The notes beneath the pieces were generated by a model. It did not search any database, was not told where the DNA came from, and was given only the letters and a program-made list of their open reading frames with translations. The position numbers were made by a program, and so were the translations under genes. DNA of 8,131 nucleotides from NCBI GenBank assembly GCA_013812265.1, contig JACCTQ010000289.1:1-8131 (forward strand), in the 5' to 3' direction. The DNA comes from Actinomycetota bacterium (GTDB lineage Bacteria; Actinomycetota; Thermoleophilia; Gaiellales; Gaiellaceae). Of the stretch, positions 1-6,759 are shown one piece after another (within the stretch, counting starts at the first letter, position 1; each line of letters begins with the position of its first letter).

Positions 1-749
1 GCGCCTTCCTGGCGCGCGCGGCGGCACGGCGGCTCTTGGCACGGCTGGGGCCGTCCGGATCGACTGCGATCGCCGAGAACGTCCGCCTCGCCGCCGAGAG
101 CGAAGGCCTGCTCGTCCCCATTCCCGACGGCCTGGGCGAATCCGAGACGACCCGCCAGGAGGATCTCCGCCGCCTCGTCTCTCTCGCGGTCGAGTTCGAC
201 GACGGCGTGCGCACCATCTCCGACTTCGTCGGCGACCTGAGAGCCCGTTTCGTGGACGGCGACGGCCGGGGAGTCAACCTGCTCACGCTCCACCGGGCGA
301 AGGGGCTCGAGTTCGACGCCGTCTTCCTTCCCCGGTTGGAAGACCGCGAGCTGCCGTGCCGGCAGGCGAAGAGCGCCCAGGCGGTCGACGAGGAGCGACG
401 GCTGTTCTACGTCGGCATCACGAGGGCCAGGCGGCACCTTCTGGTGACCTGGGCGGGCAAGCCGAGCCCGTTCCTGGCCGAGCTGGGCATCGCACCGCGC
501 CCGCGTGCGCAGCATCCCGTCGTGGACACGGGCTCGCCGGCCTTCGTGGCGCTCAAGGCGTGGCGGCTCGAGCGCGCGCGGAAGGACGGCATTCCCGCTT
601 TCGTGGTCTTCCACGACTCCACGCTCGCCGAGCTGGCGGAGCGACGCCCACGGACGCCGGGGGAGCTCGCCGGGGTCCGGGGCGTCGGGCCCGGAAAGCT
701 CGAGCGCTACGGGGCCGACGTTCTCGGTGTTCTCGCGGGTAGCGCGTAG
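1..749 (+). CDS. UvrD/PcrA-like superfamily 1 DNA helicase with C-terminal HRDC domain (3' part only)
   Basis: The frame is open from the left edge (codon at 3-5), so the gene starts outside the window and only its C-terminal ~249 residues are seen. The segment carries SF1 helicase motif V (HRAKGLEF, near nt 291) and motif VI (EERRLFYVGITRAR, near nt 390-430). These belong to domain 2A, which couples ATP hydrolysis to 3'-5' translocation in DNA repair helicases. About 35 residues later an HRDC domain begins (near nt 535-745; ends with a GVRGVGPGKLERYG helix-hairpin-like stretch). A UvrD core plus HRDC is the build of actinobacterial UvrD2. Mycobacterial UvrD2 has a four-cysteine motif between these domains; here the linker has no cysteine. 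The ATPase motifs I-IV are off the window, so activity cannot be judged. It is probably a housekeeping neighbour rather than part of the peptide cluster, although the next gene follows after only 8 bp. Confidence 0.92.
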   Translation, partial: AFLARAAARRLLARLGPSGSTAIAENVRLAAESEGLLVPIPDGLGESETTRQEDLRRLVSLAVEFDDGVRTISDFVGDLRARFVDGDGRGVNLLTLHRAKGLEFDAVFLPRLEDRELPCRQAKSAQAVDEERRLFYVGITRARRHLLVTWAGKPSPFLAELGIAPRPRAQHPVVDTGSPAFVALKAWRLERARKDGIPAFVVFHDSTLAELAERRPRTPGELAGVRGVGPGKLERYGADVLGVLAGSA

Positions 750-757
750 CCTCGTCG

Positions 758-1405
758 GTGGCTGAACCGGACTTGGGCGGCGCAGCCTCTTCCCTCCTCG
801 TCATCCGGGGTCTCGAGCGCGATTTTGGCGGCCGCACGGTGGTTGGCCCCGTGGATCTCGACGTCGCCCCGGGGGAGCGGCTCGCCCTGTGGGGGCCGAA
901 TGGATCGGGGAAGAGCACGATCATCAGGTGCGTCGCCGGCACGCTCACCCCGAGCAGAGGCCGGATCACCATCGCGGGCTGGGAGGCCGGGACCGTGGAG
1001 GCACGCTCGCGTATCGGTGTGTCGCTCTCGCAGGAGCGCTCGTTCGACCTCCGCCTGTCGGGCCGCACGAATCTCAGGCTCTTCGCGCGCCTCCGAGGAC
1101 TCGGCGCGAAGGCCGCAAACCGGACAGTAGCCGCCCTCGAGGACGAGCTCGAGCTCGGCGAAATAGCCCTGCAACTCGTTTCAAAATGCTCCACTGGAAT
1201 GACGCAGCAGCTCGCGTTCGCGCGAGCCCTGCTCGGCGACCCTCGCGCGGTCTTGCTGGACGAGCCGACGCGCTCGCTCGACGAAGGCGCTCGGGAGCGG
1301 CTATGGGCGGCGCTGGACCGTCGGCCGGCTCTGGCGACCGTGATCGCGACCCACAACCACGACGACGTCACGCGCTGTGACGGGCGGTTCGAGCTTGCGC
1401 CTTAG
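758..1405 (+). CDS. ABC-2 type exporter, ATP-binding subunit
   Basis: A 215-residue nucleotide-binding domain with all the expected motifs: Walker A GPNGSGKST (46-54, Lys52), Q-loop Gln92, a signature in the STGM form (CSTGMTQQ, 144-151) instead of LSGGQ, Walker B AVLLDEPT (164-171, Asp168/Glu169), D-loop SLD (173-175) and switch His199. The STGM signature is typical of NatA/DrrA-like ATPases that power ABC-2 exporters. It is compact and ends soon after the H-loop, lacking the C-terminal extension of DrrA. The GTG start lies 8 bp after the helicase stop with no convincing Shine-Dalgarno, so translation may be coupled. The stop overlaps or adjoins the permease gene, which is its obvious partner at the membrane. 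Just upstream of RiPP genes it may export the mature peptide or give self-immunity; this role is inferred from position only. Confidence 0.92.
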   Translation: MAEPDLGGAASSLLVIRGLERDFGGRTVVGPVDLDVAPGERLALWGPNGSGKSTIIRCVAGTLTPSRGRITIAGWEAGTVEARSRIGVSLSQERSFDLRLSGRTNLRLFARLRGLGAKAANRTVAALEDELELGEIALQLVSKCSTGMTQQLAFARALLGDPRAVLLDEPTRSLDEGARERLWAALDRRPALATVIATHNHDDVTRCDGRFELAP

Positions 1406-2207
1406 ATTCCCGCGGTTGCGAGTCGTGAACACGATGATGCGCAGGGACTACCTCGTCAGCCGGTCGTATCGCCTGTCGCTCCTCCTCGATGCCGTGCTCG
1501 GAGTGCTCAACCTCCTCATCTACTTCTTCATCTCGCGGACGTTCGCATCGGACACGACCGCTGGCCTCGGGGGGGCGCCGACGTACTTCGCGTTCGCCGC
1601 CGTCGGCGTCGCGCTGAGCCTGGTCGTGATAGGGGCGAGCGCGCGGGTCGCGCTGCGCATGCGCGAGGAACAGCTCACCGGAACCCTGGAGGCGCTCGCC
1701 GCACAGCCGCTCTCGTCCACGGAGATGTCACTGGGCTTCGCCGGTTTTCACTTCGTCTTCGCGATGGGGCGCGCCACGCTGTACCTCCTGGTCGCTGGGA
1801 TCTGGCTCGGCGTCGACCTCTCCCGCGCAGACTGGCTCGGATTCACTCTGGTGCTCCTCGCCACAGCGGTGGCGATGACGGGCGTCGGCATCGTGCTGGC
1901 CGCCTTCGTCTTGCTATTCCGGCGCGCTCAGGCGTTAATCGGCCTCGCCACACTCGCCCTGGCTCTGGTCGGGGGAGCGTACTTCCCGATCTCGGTCCTG
2001 CCGGGCTGGCTCGCGCCGCTCGCGAGGATCGTGCCCACGCGATTCGCGTTCGACGGGGTACGCGGCGCCCTCTTTCGCGGAGAGGGATGGGGGACGCCGA
2101 CTCTCGTCCTGCTGGCGTTCGGCGCGGCGGCCCTCCCCGTCGCCGTTCTTCTCTTCGATCTGAGCCTTCGGCTGGCTCGCCGAAGGGGCTCTCTGGCCCT
2201 CTACTGA
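1377..2207 (+). CDS. ABC-2 type exporter, permease subunit
   Basis: A hydrophobic 276-residue protein with about six membrane segments (roughly residues 33-53, 69-93, 119-145, 152-180, 185-207 and 240-265). The loop after segment 5 reads GGAYFPISVLPGWLAPLARI and is followed by PTRFAFDGVR, the characteristic late motif of ABC-2 permeases, where a short amphipathic stretch precedes the last helix. It should form the transmembrane half of an exporter with the ATPase encoded just before it. The start is uncertain. GTG at 1377 overlaps the ATPase gene by 29 bp and has no clear ribosome binding site. GTG at 1425 or ATG at 1434 would give a protein starting close to the conserved MMRRDYLVSRSYR segment, as in relatives. 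Lasso clusters often use one fused ABC protein (McjD type), so a split ABC-2 pair is a different but plausible export solution. Confidence 0.9.
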   Translation: MTGGSSLRLRFPRLRVVNTMMRRDYLVSRSYRLSLLLDAVLGVLNLLIYFFISRTFASDTTAGLGGAPTYFAFAAVGVALSLVVIGASARVALRMREEQLTGTLEALAAQPLSSTEMSLGFAGFHFVFAMGRATLYLLVAGIWLGVDLSRADWLGFTLVLLATAVAMTGVGIVLAAFVLLFRRAQALIGLATLALALVGGAYFPISVLPGWLAPLARIVPTRFAFDGVRGALFRGEGWGTPTLVLLAFGAAALPVAVLLFDLSLRLARRRGSLALY

Positions 2208-2232
2208 ACGGGCCCTGAATCTCTGCGGCGAG

Positions 2233-2238
2233 TATCCT
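2233..2238 (+). promoter_or_regulatory. Possible -10 box (TATCCT) for a leaderless transcript of the nucleotidyltransferase gene
   Basis: TATCCT fits the actinobacterial -10 pattern TAnnnT and lies 7 nt before the ATG at 2246, so transcription would begin at or next to the start codon. The gene has no clear Shine-Dalgarno, which agrees with leaderless expression. No recognisable -35 box is seen at 16-18 bp. It would separate the N-K-B1-B2-C unit from the exporter genes. Hexamers of this kind also occur by chance. Confidence 0.35.
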
Positions 2239-2245
2239 GGCTCTT

Positions 2246-3187
2246 ATGTCGGACACCTCCCCGCGGCCGTCGGCCGCCGCCCTCACTGTCGTCTGGAACC
2301 TCCACGTCGATGTGATGACCGCAGAAATCGTGAATGCGTTCCGCGGCAGTGGGGTGGATGTGATCCTTTTGAAGGGTCCGTCGATCGCCCGTTCGCTCTA
2401 TCAGGCCGGGAGGCGCTCCTATTCGGATTCCGACCTTCTGGTCTCGCCCGCGGGCCTCGATAGGGCCGAGGCCGTCCTTGTCAGGCTCGGCTTCACGAAG
2501 CTCCTGCACGATCGGGAGGTTCCCGACCGTATCCCGCTGCACGCGCACGTCTGGGTGCGCGGGTCGCAGATGCTGGATCTCCATCGCTCGCTTTGGGGAG
2601 CTCACGTCTCCGCGGAGGATGTCTGGCGGGTGCTTGCGGCCGAAACAGAGACGGCGGTCATAGGTGGAACGCCGGTAAAGGTGCTGAATCCCGCGGCTAT
2701 GGCATTACACATCGCTTTGCATGCGGCTCAACACGGGATCGCCGCGGACAAGCCCGTGCGCGACCTCGAGAGAGCCGTCACGGTGCTCGAGCATCGGGTG
2801 TGGCGCTCGGCGGCCGATCTCGCGCGTCGTGTAGACGCGATGGCCGCATTCGGCACGGGAGTCCGGCTCGTCCCCGAGGGGGCTCGGCTCGGTGAGGCAC
2901 TCGAGCTTCCGAATGAGCATTCCGCGGAGGTCATGCTCAACGCCAGCTCGCCTCCGCCCGGGGCGCTCGCTCTCGAGCGGATTGCCAGCGCCGGCACAAT
3001 CCGGGCGAAATCCCGCCTGGTCGCGGGGCGGGTGTTCCCGTCACCGCCTTACATGCGGGTCTACTCGCCGCTTGCCAGGCACGGCGCGGCCGGGCTCGTG
3101 TCCGCGTACGCGTTGCGGCTTGCGTCACTGCCGTGGAAGCTCGGTCCCGGTTTTCTGGCCTGGCGCCGTGTGAGACGGCGGGTATGA
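2246..3187 (+). CDS. Nucleotidyltransferase family protein (NTP_transf_5-like), probable RiPP tailoring enzyme
   Basis: A 313-residue protein of the nucleotidyltransferase fold. It shows LLKGPS (41-46), then R57-SYSDSDLLV (58-66) with the paired acidic residues Asp61 and Asp63, and a third acid in MLDLHRSLWG (Asp111, His113). These three carboxylates match the metal-binding set of the superfamily. The C-terminal ~190 residues are mostly helical, with a His-rich helix (ALHIALHAAQHG). Family members occur in lasso peptide clusters beside HPr-kinase-like genes. As I recall, in the pseudomycoidin system such a protein acts after the kinase and adds sugar to the phosphate. A similar job is inferred here; the donor and target are unknown. 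The gene follows the permease after 38 bp and overlaps the kinase gene by ATGA, so the two are probably made together. Confidence 0.85.
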   Translation: MSDTSPRPSAAALTVVWNLHVDVMTAEIVNAFRGSGVDVILLKGPSIARSLYQAGRRSYSDSDLLVSPAGLDRAEAVLVRLGFTKLLHDREVPDRIPLHAHVWVRGSQMLDLHRSLWGAHVSAEDVWRVLAAETETAVIGGTPVKVLNPAAMALHIALHAAQHGIAADKPVRDLERAVTVLEHRVWRSAADLARRVDAMAAFGTGVRLVPEGARLGEALELPNEHSAEVMLNASSPPPGALALERIASAGTIRAKSRLVAGRVFPSPPYMRVYSPLARHGAAGLVSAYALRLASLPWKLGPGFLAWRRVRRRV

Positions 3188-4092
3188 CCCGCGAGCGCGC
3201 CTCCTACTCGTACGTCGCGCACGGCCTGGGCATCCGGTCGACCTTCCCCTTTCCGGAGCTCACGCCGGGGGAAGGGGACGCCGACGTCCTCGTTCGGCCC
3301 GGAAAAGTGGAAGGCGATCCTCCGGACGGTGCCGCCAACCGCGTCCGTCACCGCTCGACCGTGGACGAGACTCGGCTCTTTCTCGAGAGCGTCGGCAGGC
3401 TGCTCGTCCGGCGCGGGAAGGAGATCGTCGTGGACGCCGCCCGTGCCGCTGCCCCCGGAACCGTCCGCGCCTTCGTCCTCGGGCCGGGAATCGCGACTCT
3501 TCTGGCACAGCGCGGGCGGCTCGTCCTGCACGCCAGCGCTGTCGAGATCGAGGACCGCGCGATCGCGCTCCTTGGCGGCTCCGGATGGGGAAAGTCGACG
3601 ACTGCGGCAGCCCTAAACGCCCGCGGGTATGCCCTGGTGGCCGATGACGTGCTTGCGCTCGATCTCGACTCGCGGCCAGTGCAGGCGTTTCCCGGCTTCC
3701 CGCAGCTGAAGCTATGGCGCGAGGCCGCTGCCTATCTTCGCGCTCCGGCCGAGGAATGGACGAGGTACAATCCCCTGCTCGACAAAGGGTTCCAGCCACC
3801 GGCGAGCGGCGTCGCCGTACGCCCACTGGCGCTCGCGGCGGCCTGCATCCTCGACGAAGGCGAGGAAGTCGAGGTGGAGGCGCTCTCTCCGCGAGATGCC
3901 GCCATCGAGTTCGTCCGGCATTCGTGGGCGGCCGGCATTCTCCGGACCACCGCACCTCGCGAGCACTTCGCCAACTGCTCGACGCTCGCCCGGAACGTGC
4001 CGCTTTTTCGCCTACGGCGACCGCAGGTGCTCGAGCGGCTCGCGGACGTGCTCGAAATGATCGAATCCCAGATGGCCGGGGTGGCGCGATGA
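3184..4092 (+). CDS. HPr kinase-like P-loop protein, putative lasso peptide kinase (K)
   Basis: A 302-residue protein with the HprK-type C-terminal kinase core: an HASAV strand (116-120), P-loop GGSGWGKST (131-139, Lys137), and an acidic pair in LVADDVLALD (Asp154/Asp155). HprK itself phosphorylates a serine on HPr. Stand-alone relatives in lasso clusters phosphorylate the peptide; paeninodin kinase modifies the C-terminal serine. The N-terminal ~110 residues are divergent and may bind the substrate. I chose ATG 3184 because it forms an ATGA overlap with the preceding stop. A GTG at 3133 in the same frame would add 17 residues inside the preceding gene and looks less likely. The stop overlaps the B1 start, again by ATGA. 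Oddly, the local precursor ends in Leu-Pro and not in Ser, so the target residue is open: Thr37, Thr38, Thr43 or Ser48. Confidence 0.88.
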   Translation: MTRERASYSYVAHGLGIRSTFPFPELTPGEGDADVLVRPGKVEGDPPDGAANRVRHRSTVDETRLFLESVGRLLVRRGKEIVVDAARAAAPGTVRAFVLGPGIATLLAQRGRLVLHASAVEIEDRAIALLGGSGWGKSTTAAALNARGYALVADDVLALDLDSRPVQAFPGFPQLKLWREAAAYLRAPAEEWTRYNPLLDKGFQPPASGVAVRPLALAAACILDEGEEVEVEALSPRDAAIEFVRHSWAAGILRTTAPREHFANCSTLARNVPLFRLRRPQVLERLADVLEMIESQMAGVAR

Positions 4093-4391
4093 GGCTCTCG
4101 TCGATCAGCCGTGACTCGACGGTTGTCGCCGGCACCGACCAGGTCTCGTCGCAGCTCGAGGGGGAGACCGTAATGCTGGCGCTCTCGGACGGCGTGTACT
4201 ACGGCCTGGATTCGGTCGGCGCGCGCGTCTGGGAGCTCGTTCAGACTCCGAGAGCCGTTGGCGAGGTCTGCTCCAGGATCGAGGCGGAGTACGACGTCGA
4301 GGCCGAGCGCTGTGAGCGGGATGTGCTGCGGCTGCTCGGCGAGCTGGCGGCCGCCGGCATGCTGGAGGTCCGCGGTGCGAGCTCTTCGTAA
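4089..4391 (+). CDS. PqqD-like RiPP recognition element, lasso B1 protein
   Basis: A 100-residue PqqD-fold protein. The N-terminal half is the beta-hairpin region (VVAGTDQVSSQLEGETVMLA, then LSDGVYYGLDSVGARVWELV). The C-terminal half is the winged-helix part (EVCSRIEAEYDVEAERCERDVLRLLGELAAAGMLEV). The G-x-Y-Y-G-L-D-x-V-G-A-x-V-W-E-L block is the usual PqqD-family hallmark. Such discrete B1 proteins bind the precursor leader, mainly its Y-x2-P-x-L stretch, and deliver it to the B2 peptidase and cyclase. The start overlaps the kinase stop (ATGA) and the end overlaps the B2 gene by 17 bp, so production of all three is likely coupled. Length is normal for the family. Confidence 0.94.
   Translation: MRLSSISRDSTVVAGTDQVSSQLEGETVMLALSDGVYYGLDSVGARVWELVQTPRAVGEVCSRIEAEYDVEAERCERDVLRLLGELAAAGMLEVRGASSS
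4364..4368 (+). promoter_or_regulatory. Shine-Dalgarno that fixes the B2 start
   Basis: GGAGG lies 6 nt before the GTG at 4375, inside the end of the B1 gene. It supports this start over earlier in-frame start codons deep within B1. Confidence 0.7.
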
Positions 4392-4815
4392 GCTCGCCGC
4401 GCTTCCCGCCGATCGCCGGCTCCTCCTGCTGAAGTCACTGGGGGTTGTCACTGCCGCTCGACTCGGCGTGACAGCTCTCCCGTTCGGCCAGTTGAGGCGT
4501 CTCGTGGGCCGCCTGGAGCGCCGCCCTAGCGGCACGCGCCCTTCTGAGGAAGAGCTGGCCTGGGCGGTGTCCCGGGTGAGCGCCTATGTTCCTCGGGCGA
4601 CCTGTCTCACGCAGGCTCTCGCTCTCCAGGCCTGGCTCGCGCGCCACGGCTACCGACCCGATTTGCGCATCGGCGTCACGAAGGAGGACGGTCGCCTGCA
4701 CGCCCATGCCTGGGTCGAGAGTGAGGGCCGGATACTGATCGGCGGGTCGGAGGCGAAGCGGTTCGCTCCGCTCGGGCCGGCTCCGCGCTACGCCGACCGC
4801 ATCGACCCGGCCTGA
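4375..4815 (+). CDS. Lasso peptide B2 protein, transglutaminase-like leader peptidase
   Basis: A 146-residue protein with the Transglut_core3 pattern. An N-terminal helical region (1-60) is followed by the catalytic cysteine in RATCLTQALALQAWLARHGY (Cys77) and the catalytic histidine in HAHAWVE (His111). In lasso B2 proteins this cysteine-protease-like triad cuts the leader from the precursor, usually two residues after a conserved threonine, and the free amine then goes to the cyclase. The third triad residue is not obvious: in McjB-type proteins an Asp lies about 12 residues after the His, where this protein has ILIGG (Gly123). Related B2 proteins may also vary here, so loss of activity should not be assumed. 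GTG 4375 is chosen for its GGAGG 6 nt upstream; the frame is open further back but only through the B1 gene. The cyclase gene follows after 6 bp. Confidence 0.92.
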   Translation: MRALRKLAALPADRRLLLLKSLGVVTAARLGVTALPFGQLRRLVGRLERRPSGTRPSEEELAWAVSRVSAYVPRATCLTQALALQAWLARHGYRPDLRIGVTKEDGRLHAHAWVESEGRILIGGSEAKRFAPLGPAPRYADRIDPA

Positions 4816-4821
4816 CGGACC

Positions 4822-6690
4822 ATGGCGCGCGTCATCGCCGGAGCTCTCTCGCTCGACGGCGCCCCGATCAGCGACGCGTTCGTCCGGGGCCTGGCAACGC
4901 CACCCGCCGGCGCGCTCGCGTACGACGTCCGGACCTGGGCAGGAGACGGTGCGCATCTCGCTCAGACGACGTTTTGCGAGCCGAGCGGCGGGAGCGAGGC
5001 GGCGAGCCCGGCGCAGGACGAGAACACCGGTTGCGCTCTCGTTCTGTCGGGCCACATCGACAACGCCGATGACCTCCTCGACGAGCTGGGAAGCCGGGCG
5101 GCGCGTGGGCTGGCCGAGCGCTACGGCGAGTCGGGGTGCGTGCTCGCGTCGTATCTGCGCTGGGGCCGAACTGCTGCCGCCAGGTTTATCGGCGAGTTCG
5201 CCGTTGCTCTCTGGGACCCGCGGACGCGAAAACTGCTGCTCGCCTGCGACCACGTCGCGAGCCGCCCTCTCTACCACGCGGTCTCGAGGGGCCGATTCAT
5301 TTTCGCGAGCACGGCAGCCCAGCTCTTCGGTGCGGGTGTCGCGCGCGAGGTGGACGAGACGGCCGCTGTCACGTTCCTCTACCGGCTCGATCGGGACTTC
5401 CGAAGCTTCCACCGCGGCGTGGACACCGTGCCCGCGGCCCACACGGTGGAAGTGGGCGCCGGGAGGATCGAGCTTTACCGCCACTGGGACTGGCCCTCCC
5501 GCCCGCCTGCGACCCGTGTCGCGTCCGGCGTGGAGATCGAGGAGCTCCGGGGCATCTTCACCGAGGCCGTTCGCTGCCGCCTCGCCCGGCGCGAGCCCAT
5601 GGCCGTCCCGCTGAGCGGGGGGATGGACTCGAGCTCGGTGGCCGCAGTCGCAGGCGGGCTGGCCGGTCGGGGCGATCTGGTGGCGCCGCGCGTCTATTCC
5701 TGGATCTGGCGCACGGAGCCTTCCGTCGATGAGGCGCGGTACAGCGCGGCCCTCGCGGAGCGTCACGGCCTCGACCACGTACTGATCCCGGCCGATCGAG
5801 CGTGGCCGTATTCAGAGGTCGACCGCTGGCGGCCGTTTCTCACCGATCCATACCTTCCCCCACACGATGCGCTCTGGCGTTTGCTGCTGGAGCGCGCCCG
5901 CTTGGATGGGGCTCGCGCGGTGTCCCTGACGACGGGTGCCGACCAGTTGATCAGCGGGTCTCCCGACTATCTGGCCGACTGGGTTGCTCGCGGCCACTGG
6001 CTGAGCGCCGCGCGGGAAGCGCGGGCGCGCATCCGCGCCGGAAGCAGCCGTGCCGCCCTGCGAGGTCTCGTCCTCCCTTTCCTCCCCCTTGCTGCGCAAC
6101 GCTGGCGCCGGCGGGAGGCGGCGGGCTTCCTCGAGCAGATGATGCCTTCCGAGCTGGCCCGGCGCCATGCATCCGAGCTCCCCGTGCCGGCGATAACCGG
6201 CCCGAGCGGATGGTGGGAAGCGCTCCGGGGCGCGGTCGGCTGGTCGGGCCTGGGCCGGTCGCTCGCGTACCACGATCGCCTGGCCATTCTCTACGGGCTG
6301 GAGTTCTCGCACCCGTACCTGGACCGGCGCGTCGTAGACTTCGTCCTCCGGGCTCCTCCCGACCTGTTCTACGCAGCGGGGCGCACGAAGACCGGAATGC
6401 GGAACGCGCTCCACGATCTCCTGCCTCCGCTGGTGCGCGACCGGACCGACAAGCCCAATCCGTACCCGTGGCTGCGGCGCGTGTATCGCGAGCGCCTTGC
6501 GCCCCGCGCTCGGGCCCTTGCGGCGGATAGCGAGCTGGAAAGGCGCGGGCTGGTCACAGGAGAACCTCTCCGTCAGTTCGTCGAGCGATACATCGGCGGA
6601 GACGACCGCCTCTTTCCGGTGTTCTGGTACAGCTTCGTGGTCGAGGTCTGGCTTCGGCAGGAGGCTGGTCGGCTCGACCTCTCGGCTTGA
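4822..6690 (+). CDS. Asparagine synthetase-like lasso cyclase (C protein)
   Basis: A 622-residue two-domain protein. The N-terminal ~220 residues resemble the class II glutaminase domain (SGHIDNADDLLDELG near 74-88; RFIGEFAVALWDPRTRKLLL). The nucleophilic Cys2 of true AsnB is absent (the protein starts Met-Ala), so glutamine-derived ammonia is not expected. The C-terminal domain has the ATP-pyrophosphatase loop VPLSGGMDSS (Ser265-Ser271 with Asp269), YGLEFSHPYLDRR (491-503) and TKTGMRNALHDLLPPLVRDR. This is the pattern of lasso cyclases, which adenylate an Asp/Glu side chain of the core and join it to the new N-terminal amine. It is 6 bp after B2 and belongs to the same unit. Its stop codon overlaps the likely promoter of the precursor gene. 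A role in ordinary asparagine synthesis is unlikely given the neighbours and missing Cys2. Confidence 0.92.
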   Translation: MARVIAGALSLDGAPISDAFVRGLATPPAGALAYDVRTWAGDGAHLAQTTFCEPSGGSEAASPAQDENTGCALVLSGHIDNADDLLDELGSRAARGLAERYGESGCVLASYLRWGRTAAARFIGEFAVALWDPRTRKLLLACDHVASRPLYHAVSRGRFIFASTAAQLFGAGVAREVDETAAVTFLYRLDRDFRSFHRGVDTVPAAHTVEVGAGRIELYRHWDWPSRPPATRVASGVEIEELRGIFTEAVRCRLARREPMAVPLSGGMDSSSVAAVAGGLAGRGDLVAPRVYSWIWRTEPSVDEARYSAALAERHGLDHVLIPADRAWPYSEVDRWRPFLTDPYLPPHDALWRLLLERARLDGARAVSLTTGADQLISGSPDYLADWVARGHWLSAAREARARIRAGSSRAALRGLVLPFLPLAAQRWRRREAAGFLEQMMPSELARRHASELPVPAITGPSGWWEALRGAVGWSGLGRSLAYHDRLAILYGLEFSHPYLDRRVVDFVLRAPPDLFYAAGRTKTGMRNALHDLLPPLVRDRTDKPNPYPWLRRVYRERLAPRARALAADSELERRGLVTGEPLRQFVERYIGGDDRLFPVFWYSFVVEVWLRQEAGRLDLSA

Positions 6691-6715
6691 CGGCACGCGC
6701 GCTAGAGTGCATGAT
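6687..6715 (+). promoter_or_regulatory. Candidate sigma70-type promoter for the precursor gene
   Basis: TTGACG (6687-6692, five of six to TTGACA) and CATGAT (6710-6715, four of six to TATAAT) are separated by exactly 17 bp. The -35 box overlaps the cyclase stop. Initiation near 6722 would give a leader of about 38 nt before the precursor GTG. A private promoter would let the peptide be made in excess over its enzymes. The match is by eye, and the -10 box is imperfect. Confidence 0.5.
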
Positions 6716-6747
6716 TCTCGCGAAACCTGACTGCGGCCAAGATCCTC

Positions 6748-6755
6748 AAAGGAGG
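6748..6755 (+). promoter_or_regulatory. Strong Shine-Dalgarno of the precursor gene
   Basis: AAAGGAGG, with a 4-nt spacer to GTG 6760, is the closest match to the anti-Shine-Dalgarno sequence among the genes here. It confirms that the short frame downstream is translated and probably highly expressed. Confidence 0.85.
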
Positions 6756-6759
6756 CAAC

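Noticed and set aside
553..1371. Minus-strand open frame (272 codons) antisense to the helicase end and ABC ATPase
   Set aside because: Ser/Arg-rich shadow of two well-supported genes.
3133..3183. Earlier GTG start for the HPr-kinase-like gene
   Set aside because: The extra 17 residues lie inside the nucleotidyltransferase gene. The ATGA overlap at 3184 is a better translational junction and matches the one at 4089.
4258..4374. Earlier in-frame start for the B2 gene
   Set aside because: The added residues are an out-of-frame reading of B1 (Arg/Ser-rich), and GGAGG is correctly spaced only for GTG 4375.
4435..5778. Long minus-strand open frame (447 codons) across B2 and the cyclase
   Set aside because: It lies antisense to two clearly conserved genes, has low-complexity Arg/Ala/Pro-rich composition and no recognisable motif. 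Long antisense frames are expected in GC-rich DNA.
6691..6759. A second small precursor between the cyclase and the precursor
   Set aside because: No start codon with a Shine-Dalgarno and no leader motif; the stretch fits a promoter and 5' leader.
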